DNA of 32,333 nucleotides. It comes from Nostoc sp. UCD121. GTDB lineage: Bacteria > Cyanobacteriota > Cyanobacteriia > Cyanobacteriales > Nostocaceae. Location of the stretch: positions 1-32,333 of the forward strand of contig NZ_JACKZS010000080.1 of the NCBI RefSeq assembly GCF_014222285.1. Reading direction: 5' to 3'. Numbering within the stretch: the stretch's first letter is position 1; each line of letters begins with the position of its first letter. Positions 25,531 to 32,333 of this stretch are shown here, in pieces. The notes beneath the pieces were generated by a model. The model was given only the letters and a program-made list of their open reading frames with translations, did no database searches and was not told the DNA's origin. The translations under genes were made by a program, and so were the position numbers.

Positions 25531-25968
25531 ATGACTGAAACTGCAACCGCGCCATTAACTGGAAAAGCACTACTTGCGAAAGTAAAAGAACTTTCCACTT
25601 TGCCACGCCGAGAAAGAGCTAAACAGTGTGGCTATTACACTGTTACTAAGAATAACCAGGTTCGTGTCAATCTCACCGATTTTTATGACGCTTTGCTATC
25701 GGCTAGAGGAATTCCTCTAAGTCCAGAAGCACCTAAAGATGGTCGTGGTCGTGAACCGACATATCGGGTTAGTGTCCATCAAAATGGTCAGATTGTGATT
25801 GGTGCCACATATACCAAAGCAATGGGCTTAAAGTCTGGAGATGAGTTTGAAATTAGGTTGGGATACAAGCATATTCACTTGATTCAACTTGGTGAAAGTG
25901 ATAAAAAACTGACCTCACCAGATATAGACTCCGACGAATCGGACGAAGATTTGGAAGACGAAGAGTAA
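25531..25968 (+). CDS. cyAbrB family transcriptional regulator
   Basis: 145 residues from MTETATAPLTGKALLAKVKE. The N-terminal half (RRERAKQCGYYTVTKNNQVRVNLTDFYDALLSARG) and the C-terminal AbrB-like DNA-binding part (GREPTYRVSVHQNGQIVIGATYTKAMGLKSGDEFEIRLG, then HIHL) are the standard cyAbrB layout, followed by an acidic tail ending DEDLEDEE. cyAbrB proteins are abundant global regulators of carbon/nitrogen and stress genes in cyanobacteria. I cannot decide between the AbrB1 and AbrB2 groups. A TTG at 25522 has AAGGA four bases before it; the ATG at 25531 fits the family start better. A 217-bp gap precedes it. Confidence 0.92.
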   Translation: MTETATAPLTGKALLAKVKELSTLPRRERAKQCGYYTVTKNNQVRVNLTDFYDALLSARGIPLSPEAPKDGRGREPTYRVSVHQNGQIVIGATYTKAMGLKSGDEFEIRLGYKHIHLIQLGESDKKLTSPDIDSDESDEDLEDEE

Positions 25969-25978
25969 ATTTGCTGAT

Positions 25979-26017
25979 GGTAAGGATAAGTATCAGGTAT
26001 GATAACTTGTCCTTACC
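25979..26017 (+). terminator. Hairpin downstream of cyAbrB gene
   Basis: GGTAAGGA pairs with TCCTTACC, extended by AAGT/ACTT after one mismatch, 11 bp after the stop codon. No U-run follows, so it may be an RNA-end stabiliser instead of an intrinsic terminator. Confidence 0.5.
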
Positions 26018-26152
26018 TCAATAGCAAACTGCTAACTCTATTGAAAAAATTTTGTTCCAGATAAAAAATACGATTAGACCCCTTGCAGAATTTGCCAAAT
26101 TTAGTAGATTCTTGATAAATCAGCAAGAAATCTATAGTGCAAGAAGTCTATC

Positions 26153-27013
26153 GTGTTTTTTTTGATAACTTTTTTTGAGCCTTCGGTCAACGCCTTACTA
26201 GCATTTATGCAAAATGCACCAGCACTAGTTATAGTAATGGCATTTTTTGTTTGCTGGATAGTTTGTTGGTTGCCAGTCGCAGCAGTATCAGCAATATTGC
26301 TCAATTGGCAACCCCCTAAACCTTTGCAGCCACAGCAAAAAATGCCATTATTGCTGTCACTTTACCTATTAGCTCCCCTGATTCTGTGGGGAGTTAGTTG
26401 GCTTACCAATAAATCTTTTTCGGATTACGGCTTTGTTGGGAATCTTTCAAATTTTGGTTCTTTAGCATTAGGTTTCGCTTTGGGAGTGGTAAGCCTAGGG
26501 ATTGTATTTAGTGGGCAATTCGGATTAGGTTGGTGTTCTTTTGAAAAAACGAATTTCAAGTTACTATTACCCATCTTGCTACCGATTTTCTTGATAGCAT
26601 TGTTAGTCGGTGGGATAGAAGAGTTAGTTTTTCGGGGTTTTCTGTTCACTGAATTAGCACAAGATTATCCAGTTTGGGTAGCAGCAGCAATTTCTAGCTT
26701 GATTTTTGCCTTGCTACATCTAGTTTGGGAGCAACGTGAAACTGCACCACAACTCCCTGGATTGTGGCTGATGGGAATGGTGTTGGTGTTGGCACGTTTT
26801 GCCGATCGCAACAATTTGGGTTTAGCCTGGGGACTACACGCAGGATGGGTATGGGCGATCGCAACCCTAGATACAGCAGAATTAATTACTTACACAGGTA
26901 AAGTCTCTGATTTGTTCACAGGTAAGAATAAAAAACCCCTAGCGGGTTTGGCGGGAATTAGTTGTGTACTGGGAACTGGAATAAGTATTTGGCTTTTATC
27001 TAGGTATTTTTAA
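26153..27013 (+). CDS. CPBP family intramembrane glutamic protease
   Basis: 286 residues, seven or eight hydrophobic helices. The CPBP (CAAX-protease/bacteriocin-processing, Abi) signature is complete: EELVFRG near residue 156 (the EExxxR motif), FALLH near 185, and LHAGW near 228, giving the glutamate and histidines of the active site. Substrates of cyanobacterial CPBP proteases are not known. The start is uncertain: GTG at 26153 gives MFFLITFFEP with a weak upstream AAG; the ATG 18 codons in is the alternative. Convergent with the reductase gene, with 340 bp between. Confidence 0.87.
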   Translation: MFFLITFFEPSVNALLAFMQNAPALVIVMAFFVCWIVCWLPVAAVSAILLNWQPPKPLQPQQKMPLLLSLYLLAPLILWGVSWLTNKSFSDYGFVGNLSNFGSLALGFALGVVSLGIVFSGQFGLGWCSFEKTNFKLLLPILLPIFLIALLVGGIEELVFRGFLFTELAQDYPVWVAAAISSLIFALLHLVWEQRETAPQLPGLWLMGMVLVLARFADRNNLGLAWGLHAGWVWAIATLDTAELITYTGKVSDLFTGKNKKPLAGLAGISCVLGTGISIWLLSRYF

Positions 27014-27353
27014 TTTGGTGTTAAATGTCTTATGGGTCTTGGTTAAGTCATGCACAATCTAGTCTGTCAATGAATAATTGACGAGTACATTCTCTCAGAA
27101 GGGCGATTTATCGCTTCTCTCTAACGTATCAGTCTTTTAGACGCTATAAATCGCGTCTCTACATGAGGCCTTTTTGGCTTATGCCAAGCGTATTGGGATA
27201 AAACTAAAACTGGATCTGACTTGTGTGTACACCGTAGCCCCGGCTTGTAGAGGGATAGACTATAACTAAAAGTTCAAGGCAGCAAAGAGATCCGTTGAAT
27301 TCACGTTTCGTCAAAAAGGTGAGAGCATCAAGGAACCCACCTACAACTATTTA
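27014..27353. other. 340-bp gap with two related palindromes
   Basis: AGAAGGGCGATTTATCGCTTCT (27097-27118, imperfect) and AGACGC-TATAAATC-GCGTCT (27139-27158, 6-bp arms). Both carry GCGAT/ATCGC and belong to the family seen at 22334 and 25027. No ORF. The gap separates two convergent genes, so these hairpins may close both transcripts. Confidence 0.55.
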
Positions 27354-28475
27354 CTAACTTCCAAAGCTAGGAATTAAACGCTTGAGGGCGCGATCGGTAA
27401 CATCGCTATAGCGCAGTTCCCCACACATAATTTGACCCATGATTTTGGCAGCAGAGGGATGCTTAACACCAACTTTGTAGCCAATACCAGGAAAGCGATA
27501 GAATGCTCCAGCTAATTTTTGTGCCCAAGCCATCTCAGTACCCCATTCTTCATTAATAGCTTCACTATATTTTTCTAAAGCGTTGATGTCACCAGAAAGG
27601 GCCTCATTAATGGCTCCTGCTGCAATCAAGCCACTAAAAATTGAAGGACGAATGCCTTCTGCTGTCATAGGATAAACTACACAAGCAGCTTCGCCAGCCA
27701 AAACAGCATTTTGGGTATGTAACTTTTGCTTTCCATCCCACAAGCAAAGGGGATAACCATACTTCTTGCTGGTTGTGATATCTAGATTAAACGATCGCGC
27801 ATATTCATCTAAAATCTTCTTAAAATCCTGGGGTTCGCCACCGCCAAACGTACCAATACCAATGGAATAACCATCCGCTTTCGGGAAGTTCCAAATGTAG
27901 CCATTTTTCACCAAGCCCAACTCAATGTGAATTGTGGATTTGTCTTTCACAGTGGTGGAAACCTCTGCTTCCAAAGCTGCTGCTAAACGGCGTTTACGTT
28001 CTTTGAAGCCTAACCATTTTGCCATTAGCCCTTTAGCACCATCAGCCGCGATTAAGTAGCGACCTGTAATTGGCTCATTGGCTGTGTTAACTTGCCAGTA
28101 ATCACCTTTAAATTCAATACCTGTTACTTCAGTATTATCCCGCAGTTCAGCCCCTTGCTTCTGTGCTTGCTGCACTAGGAAATGGTCAAAAATATCTCGT
28201 CGCACCATCCAGACTGGTTCTTCTGTGCCTATTTTTGCTTCCACTGGGTCGCCTAATTTCCAGGTAAAGCGAAAGGAGTCAGCTTTTACAGAGATTGCTG
28301 GGCTAAAATCAAAGTCAAACCATTGAGCGATCGCTGGAGATACACCACCACCACAAGGTTTATATCTTGGTAAGGATTCTTTTTCTAAGACTAATACTGA
28401 GCGACCTTGCTTGGCTAAATGATATGCAGCTGTTCCACCAGCTGGCCCAGCGCCGACGATGATGCAGTCATACAT
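27354..28475 (-). CDS. Geranylgeranyl reductase family FAD-dependent oxidoreductase
   Basis: 373 residues from MYDCIIVGAGPAGGTAAYHL, with the GxGxxG dinucleotide-binding loop at 8-13 and a second FAD motif (AVLAGEAACVVYPMTAEGI) near 265-285. The PRYKPCGGGVSP segment (about 37-48) is typical of the geranylgeranyl reductase/GGR family, which saturates isoprenoid chains. It is not ChlP, whose N-terminus differs, so the substrate is uncertain: possibly another isoprenoid or quinone side chain. A TTG at 28529 would add 18 residues and is unlikely. It is separated from frr by a strong terminator. Confidence 0.87.
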   Translation of the reverse strand: MYDCIIVGAGPAGGTAAYHLAKQGRSVLVLEKESLPRYKPCGGGVSPAIAQWFDFDFSPAISVKADSFRFTWKLGDPVEAKIGTEEPVWMVRRDIFDHFLVQQAQKQGAELRDNTEVTGIEFKGDYWQVNTANEPITGRYLIAADGAKGLMAKWLGFKERKRRLAAALEAEVSTTVKDKSTIHIELGLVKNGYIWNFPKADGYSIGIGTFGGGEPQDFKKILDEYARSFNLDITTSKKYGYPLCLWDGKQKLHTQNAVLAGEAACVVYPMTAEGIRPSIFSGLIAAGAINEALSGDINALEKYSEAINEEWGTEMAWAQKLAGAFYRFPGIGYKVGVKHPSAAKIMGQIMCGELRYSDVTDRALKRLIPSFGS

Positions 28476-28594
28476 AAGGCTGAATTTTGGCTCCTGAATT
28501 AGTTGATTTTCTCTTGATTCGGGGCACAATTCATTAATTGCCCCTACTTTAATTATTTATGTCTACTTACTTGTTTAATTTTTGTGAGATACCT

Positions 28595-28643
28595 AAAAAA
28601 TGATAAAGGCTGAAGAATTTTACCATCATCCTTCAGCCTTTAT
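28595..28643 (-). terminator. Intrinsic terminator of pyrH-frr
   Basis: 13-bp perfect stem ATAAAGGCTGAAG/CTTCAGCCTTTAT (28603-28615 with 28631-28643), 15-base loop, followed on the minus strand by CATTTTTTAGG. Lies 17 bp after the frr stop. Confidence 0.92.
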
Positions 28644-28660
28644 GCTTCAGACTTTAGACT

Positions 28661-29221
28661 TTAAACAGTCGTAATGTCTTTTTCTTTTTCTGCCAAAAGT
28701 GCGTCTATTTTGGCAGTATACTCATTTGTTAGTTTTTGCAAATTGTCTTGTTGGTCTTTTGATTCATCTTTGGAGATTTCAGAGGCTTTCTCCTGCTTGC
28801 GAATCGAGTCTATGGCATCGCGGCGGATGTTGCGAATAGCAACACGGCCCTCTTCAGCGTACTTGGTAGCCATTTTGACGAATTCTTTTCGGCGATCGCT
28901 TGTCAAAGGCGGAATATTCAGCCGAATTACAGAACCATCATTGCTGGGGGTTAAACCCACATCTGAAAGAGAAATCGCCTTCTCAATAATGTTTAGGGTG
29001 TTGCGCTCGTAGGGCTGAATCAGAATTGTCGAGGCATCTGGCGTACTAATATTTGCCAGTGATTTTAAAGATGTAGGCGAACCGTAATAGTCCACTAATA
29101 CCTTATCTAATAGACTCGCATTGGCGCGGCCAGTGCGAATCGTGTTAAAAGCTCGTTGAGTTGACTCAACAGAACTTTGCATTTTACTTTTAGCGTCAGC
29201 TAATATTTCAGCTAATATCAC
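28661..29221 (-). CDS. frr: Ribosome recycling factor
   Basis: 186 residues from GTG at 29221; RRF is about 185 residues. It frees ribosomes from mRNA after termination, with EF-G. Conserved parts: IRTGRANASLLDKVLVDYYG, STILIQPYE, NDGSVIRLNIPPLTSDRRKE and AIRNIRRDAI. I chose GTG because GGGAGG lies five bases upstream; the frame opens at an ATG 15 bases earlier, which would place the ribosome site inside the gene. The start overlaps the end of pyrH by 14 bp, so ribosomes finishing pyrH can restart. A strong terminator follows. Confidence 0.95.
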   Translation of the reverse strand: MILAEILADAKSKMQSSVESTQRAFNTIRTGRANASLLDKVLVDYYGSPTSLKSLANISTPDASTILIQPYERNTLNIIEKAISLSDVGLTPSNDGSVIRLNIPPLTSDRRKEFVKMATKYAEEGRVAIRNIRRDAIDSIRKQEKASEISKDESKDQQDNLQKLTNEYTAKIDALLAEKEKDITTV

Positions 29222-29936
29222 AAGAACCTCCCACAAGGGTACCGATGGATTCTCCCAAGACTGCTCGGTGGATGTTACCTCGCACCGTTAGGTCAAATAC
29301 CAGAATTGGGATATTATTTTCTTTACACAAGGCGATCGCAGTACTATCCATCACCCGCAAATCTTTGGCTAAAACATGCGCGTAGGTAAGGCTATTGTAA
29401 CGCTTGGCGTTAGGATAAATCTCAGGATCAGCATCATATACCCCGTCTACTTTGGTGGCTTTAAAAATCACTTCCGCATCAATTTCTGCTGCTCTAAGTG
29501 CCGCAGTAGTATCAGTAGTAAAGAAGGGATTTCCAGAACCAGCCCCAAAAATTACCACCCGCCCTTTTTCAAGATGACGGATGGCACGACGACGGATATA
29601 TGGTTCTGCTAATTCTTGCATAGCGATCGCAGTTTGCACCCGCGTCTGCACCCCTATGTGTTCTAGCGAATCTTGCAACGTCATGGCGTTCATTACCGTG
29701 GCAATCATCCCAATATAGTCAGCGGTTGCCCTGTCCATCCCCGCCGACGCTGCTTTCACGCCACGAAAAATATTGCCGCCGCCAACAACGATGGCCATTT
29801 GAACGCCAGTGGCTATCACCTCTGCTACCTCTTGCGCTATTCCTTTGACCACTTCTGGATCAATGCCATAGCCCATGTTGCCCATTAAGGCTTCACCGCT
29901 CAGTTTGAGTAAAACCCGTCGGTAATTCGTTCCCAT
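29208..29936 (-). CDS. pyrH: Uridylate kinase (UMP kinase)
   Basis: 242 residues from MGTNYRRVLLKLSGEALMG. Hexameric amino-acid-kinase-fold enzyme phosphorylating UMP to UDP in pyrimidine synthesis. Landmarks: KLSGEAL (9-15), VVGGGNIFRG (about 51-60), VIFGAGSGNPFFTTDTTAAL, and KATKVDGVYDADP. The frame extends 13 codons upstream to 29975, but length and family alignment favour the ATG at 29936. Paired with frr as usual in bacteria, with overlapping ends. Its own ribosome site is weak. Confidence 0.96.
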   Translation of the reverse strand: MGTNYRRVLLKLSGEALMGNMGYGIDPEVVKGIAQEVAEVIATGVQMAIVVGGGNIFRGVKAASAGMDRATADYIGMIATVMNAMTLQDSLEHIGVQTRVQTAIAMQELAEPYIRRRAIRHLEKGRVVIFGAGSGNPFFTTDTTAALRAAEIDAEVIFKATKVDGVYDADPEIYPNAKRYNSLTYAHVLAKDLRVMDSTAIALCKENNIPILVFDLTVRGNIHRAVLGESIGTLVGGSCDIS

Positions 29937-30007
29937 GAAGTTACGCTTTATCAAAAAAGTTGCAATTGCCTCCAATTTAAGATAGCAGTTACAGGGACTA
30001 TCTATGT

Positions 30008-30562
30008 CTAGTTACGCCAAATCAATGTAGTACCTACTGGTTCTGTTTGTGGTACATCTATTGCCTGACCAAGAAATAGAGAGGCGATCGCAGTTCTTAA
30101 ATATTCTTCTCCCTCTGCTGATGCATCTTGGGGATGATTGTCAATTTTGCCTTTGTAGCGGACTATACCATTGGCATCTATTAAAAAGGCCATTGGTGTT
30201 TTCGTAGCACCAAAACTTTGGGTTACATCTTGCGTCGAGTCCCACAGGTAAGGAAAGTTCAAATTGTGACGCTGGGCAAAAGCTTTCATATTTTCAAAGC
30301 TTGCCCTAGTTTCATGATTACCATCACTACCATTCATCCCAATTAGTGTGAAGCCTTTGGGGGCAAATTTGGCTTGAATGTTTTTTAACCTGCCTATATA
30401 GGACTCTACATAAGGACAGTGGTTACATAAGGAAATAACGCCCACTGCTCGGAACTTCTCAAGATAACGCCTAAGATGGTGTACTTGACCGTCAATTCCT
30501 GGCAGTTCAAAATCGGGTGCATAGCTCCCGATGGGAGTATCGATTGTTTCTAGTATATTCAT
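30008..30562 (-). CDS. Thioredoxin-like redoxin (AhpC/TSA family)
   Basis: 184 residues with a thioredoxin fold: APDFELPGIDGQVHHL strand-loop near the start, CNHCPY (46-51) as the redox centre, FTLIGMNGSD, and KTPMAFLIDANG with the cis-proline. The CxxC at 46-49 favours a thiol-disulfide oxidoreductase over a one-cysteine peroxiredoxin. No signal peptide or membrane anchor, so cytoplasmic. Related proteins are common in cyanobacteria and are annotated only as thioredoxin-family or redoxin-domain proteins. It lies 71 bp upstream of the pyrH start on the same strand and may share a transcript. Confidence 0.85.
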   Translation of the reverse strand: MNILETIDTPIGSYAPDFELPGIDGQVHHLRRYLEKFRAVGVISLCNHCPYVESYIGRLKNIQAKFAPKGFTLIGMNGSDGNHETRASFENMKAFAQRHNLNFPYLWDSTQDVTQSFGATKTPMAFLIDANGIVRYKGKIDNHPQDASAEGEEYLRTAIASLFLGQAIDVPQTEPVGTTLIWRN

Positions 30563-30989
30563 ATTGTCTGGCTCGCAGAACTAGGAACAAGAAAAATGTT
30601 GTTAAATTCAGCGTCAGTTTCCAGTTGCAAACCACCCCTTAGCCGATGCCTCATATTCTGACAATGTTATAGACCAAAATAGCGATCGTAAATTGTGAAT
30701 CTACTGAATCTAGCACTGATGCTAATTCACTCACATCTAAAAAAATGGCAAAAATATTTTCCTAATGCTGACATAATCTAAGTTGTGAGAAAATTACCTC
30801 CATCAACAAGATGAAAACTCTCTACCTGGATAAAACTATCAGCCTAGAAGCTTTTCTAGTGTATGTCTAAGTTATCACTAGACCAAAGGATTTTATTTGA
30901 AAATCTGATAAATTTTATTCAAATTCAAAAGAATTTTACTTACGCCTTACTGCTGACGGGCTTTTACTCTTGTATTCCTGAAATTTCCC
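30563..30989. other. 427-bp divergent spacer before the alpha/beta hydrolase
   Basis: Holds the promoters of the redoxin and hydrolase genes. A perfect 16-bp palindrome CTAGAAGCTTTTCTAG (30844-30859) lies 130 bp before the hydrolase start. A 19-codon frame (30810-30869) runs through it without a ribosome site. Nothing else recognised. Confidence 0.45.
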
Positions 30990-31892
30990 ATGACAACCTC
31001 AAGTTCAAAAACAGCATTTACCTCTACAAAAACCTGGATTTGGCAAGATTTCCCTATCTGCTATCAAACCCAAGGAACCACTGGGCCGCCTGTTGTCCTC
31101 GTGCATGGATTTGGCGCTTCTTGGTGGCATTGGCGGAAAAATATTCCCGTGTTGGCACAAAATTGCCGAGTTTATGCTATTGATTTGATTGGTTTTGGCG
31201 CTTCTGCGAAACCTCAACCTGGTGAAAAAATTACCTACACTCTAGAAACATGGGGACAACAAGTAGCAGATTTTTGCCGTGAAGTTGTTGGCGAACCTGC
31301 TTTTTTAGTTGGAAATTCTATTGGCTGTATTGTAGCCATGCAAGCAGCTGTTAGCAACCCAGATATTGCCTTGGGAGTTGCATTGCTCAACTGTTCTTTA
31401 CGGCTGTTGCACGATCGCAAACGTATAACTTTACCTTTGTCTCGTCGTTACGGAGCGCCTCTACTGCAACGCCTGTTATCTATCAAACCAGTTGGTGATT
31501 TCTTTTTCAATCAACTCGCCAAACCGAAAACAGTACGAAAGATTTTGCTGCAAGCTTATGCAAATGCTGAGATGGTGACAGATGAGTTGGTGGATATTCT
31601 GACTTCACCAGCAAGCGATCCGGGGGCTGTTGCTGTGTTCCTTGCTTTTACTTCTTATTCTACAGGGCCATTACCAGAAGACCTTTTACCACTGTTACAG
31701 TGTCCGGTGATTATCTTGTGGGGAACGGCTGATCCGTGGGAACCAATTAAGTTAGGTAGAGAATTAGCTAATTTCCCACAGGTGCAAAAGTTTATTCCTT
31801 TAGAAGGAGTTGGGCATTGTCCCCAAGATGAAGCACCAGAGTTAGTCAATCCGATTTTACTTGATTGGATTTGGGAGCGATCGGCAGTGTGA
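30990..31892 (+). CDS. Alpha/beta fold hydrolase
   Basis: 300 residues. The catalytic triad is readable: Ser110 in GNSIG, Asp248 in WGTADPWEP and His276 in GVGHCPQDEAP; the oxyanion loop is HGFGAS (39-44). Classic single-domain hydrolase with a cap around 140-225 (NCSLRLLHDRKRI..). No signal peptide. Such proteins act on esters, epoxides or similar bonds; plant and cyanobacterial relatives are sometimes linked to pigment breakdown, but the substrate cannot be inferred. The start has no strong ribosome site. A hairpin at 32010 follows. Confidence 0.9.
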   Translation: MTTSSSKTAFTSTKTWIWQDFPICYQTQGTTGPPVVLVHGFGASWWHWRKNIPVLAQNCRVYAIDLIGFGASAKPQPGEKITYTLETWGQQVADFCREVVGEPAFLVGNSIGCIVAMQAAVSNPDIALGVALLNCSLRLLHDRKRITLPLSRRYGAPLLQRLLSIKPVGDFFFNQLAKPKTVRKILLQAYANAEMVTDELVDILTSPASDPGAVAVFLAFTSYSTGPLPEDLLPLLQCPVIILWGTADPWEPIKLGRELANFPQVQKFIPLEGVGHCPQDEAPELVNPILLDWIWERSAV

Positions 31893-32009
31893 GATTCAGT
31901 TGAAAGCTTTTATTGCTTGCCACAGACACAAACTATGTAGAGAATACATCTGGTAGCGGTAAAAGAGTAATTATTAAGTGCAAGTTTACAGAGAATTGGT
32001 ATAAGATAA

Positions 32010-32029
32010 AAGCCCGTTGAAACGGGCTT
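32010..32029. terminator. Hairpin AAGCCCGT-TGAA-ACGGGCTT, probably bidirectional
   Basis: Stem of 8 bp with a GC-rich core. On the minus strand it is followed by TTTATCTTAT, on the plus strand by CTTCATCTTTC. It lies 118 bp after the hydrolase stop and would also stop transcription entering from the right. Confidence 0.75.
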
Positions 32030-32038
32030 CTTCATCTT

Positions 32039-32119
32039 TCAAGCTTGGTCTAAAACGCGGAATACAGAGATAGGAACTTGTTCTGCCCTAACTTGCAAAC
32101 TTCGGCATAAGTAGAACAT
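32039..32119 (-). pseudogene. 26-codon frame or gene tail before the terminator
   Basis: Reads MFYLCRSLQVRAEQVPISVF then RVLDQA-stop, ending ten bases before the hairpin. Ending so close to a strong terminator suggests a true gene end, but an in-frame TAG lies six codons before the ATG and no ribosome site is seen. Perhaps the tail of a lost gene. Confidence 0.22.
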
Positions 32120-32221
32120 CTGGAAAAAACCAAACTATGTTGATAAAGGTTAAGTGAACTAAAACCCTCTTCCCTTCTGCCTCCTGCCTGAACCTGATGA
32201 TAAATATTCACACCGACCTAC

Positions 32222-32333
32222 TTATTTCTTATCATCTGTTGGTTTTTTAGCATTGGGAGTGGAAAGCCTTGTTGCAAGTATTCCAGACGGCAAAAAGTGC
32301 AAGTTAAATAGGCTCACTACCAGGGTCTGGGGC
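32222..32333 (-). CDS. C-terminal end of an unidentified protein (cut by window edge)
   Basis: Minus-strand frame open from the right edge to TAA at 32222-32224, ending ...ATRLSTPNAKKPTDDKK, a lysine-rich tail after a more hydrophobic stretch (LVVSLFNLHFLPSG). 37 codons are visible, too few to identify it. A repeat-like CCTCTTCCCTTCTGCC stretch lies just beyond its stop. Confidence 0.35.
   Translation of the reverse strand, partial: PQTLVVSLFNLHFLPSGILATRLSTPNAKKPTDDKK

Noticed and set aside
27354..28475. ChlP, chlorophyll geranylgeranyl reductase
   Set aside because: N-terminus and overall pattern differ from ChlP; only the wider family is supported.
30863..31183. 106-codon frame overlapping the hydrolase
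   Set aside because: Its second half is the hydrolase in another frame; the triad-bearing frame is clearly the gene.

Overview
The window reads as chromosome of a filamentous, heterocyst-type cyanobacterium close to Nostoc/Anabaena. Support: many HIP1 octamers (GCGATCGC), psbX next to ycf66, a cyAbrB regulator, plastid-like genes (accC, CcsA, Ycf66, YggT), Uma2 proteins, KGK proteins, and abundant short heptad/octad repeats of the kind described in heterocystous cyanobacteria. I see no transposase, prophage, CRISPR array or rRNA.

Layout. (1) 1-8204, minus strand: a chemotaxis-like operon transcribed hmpA (PatA-type regulator), hmpB (CheY), hmpC (CheW), hmpD (MCP), hmpE (CheA, cut by the left edge). 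The coiled-coil motility protein HmpF (8614-10374) diverges from it. Order and architecture match the Nostoc hormogonium-motility hmp locus, which controls type IV pilus gliding; the MCP has no photoreceptor domain, so it is not a Pix/Ptx phototaxis set. (2) 10435-17862, minus strand: tilS, two KGK-domain paralogues, CcsA, a DUF3352 protein, two Uma2 proteins and a chorismate lyase. (3) tRNA-Leu(GAG), then accC with a long leader. (4) 19882-24083: YggT, the 39-residue PsbX, Ycf66, two tandem half-size TolB-like lipoproteins and convergent sdhB. (5) 24084-25530: about 1.4 kb with little coding signal. (6) 25531-30562: cyAbrB, a CPBP protease, a geranylgeranyl-reductase-family flavoprotein, pyrH-frr and a redoxin. 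(7) An alpha/beta hydrolase and a cut CDS at the right edge.

How genes work together: HmpA-F form one sensory/motility unit. Chorismate lyase, the reductase-family protein, SdhB, CcsA, PsbX and Ycf66 are separate housekeeping genes around quinones, cytochromes and photosystems. pyrH and frr are translationally coupled.

Most interesting: (a) at ten stop codons a short G-rich repeat begins at or within a few bases, always G-rich on the coding strand, so that three convergent gene pairs are separated by inverted repeat arrays; (b) long acidic linkers in HmpD and HmpE share a short aromatic motif, and HmpE carries many Leu-Phe-acidic motifs plus a recent 50-codon duplication; (c) a 12-codon upstream ORF in frame with hmpB; (d) two adjacent three-repeat TolB-like lipoproteins that might together make a six-bladed propeller; (e) tandem KGK genes with matching 5' leaders. 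I found no clearly new multi-gene system.
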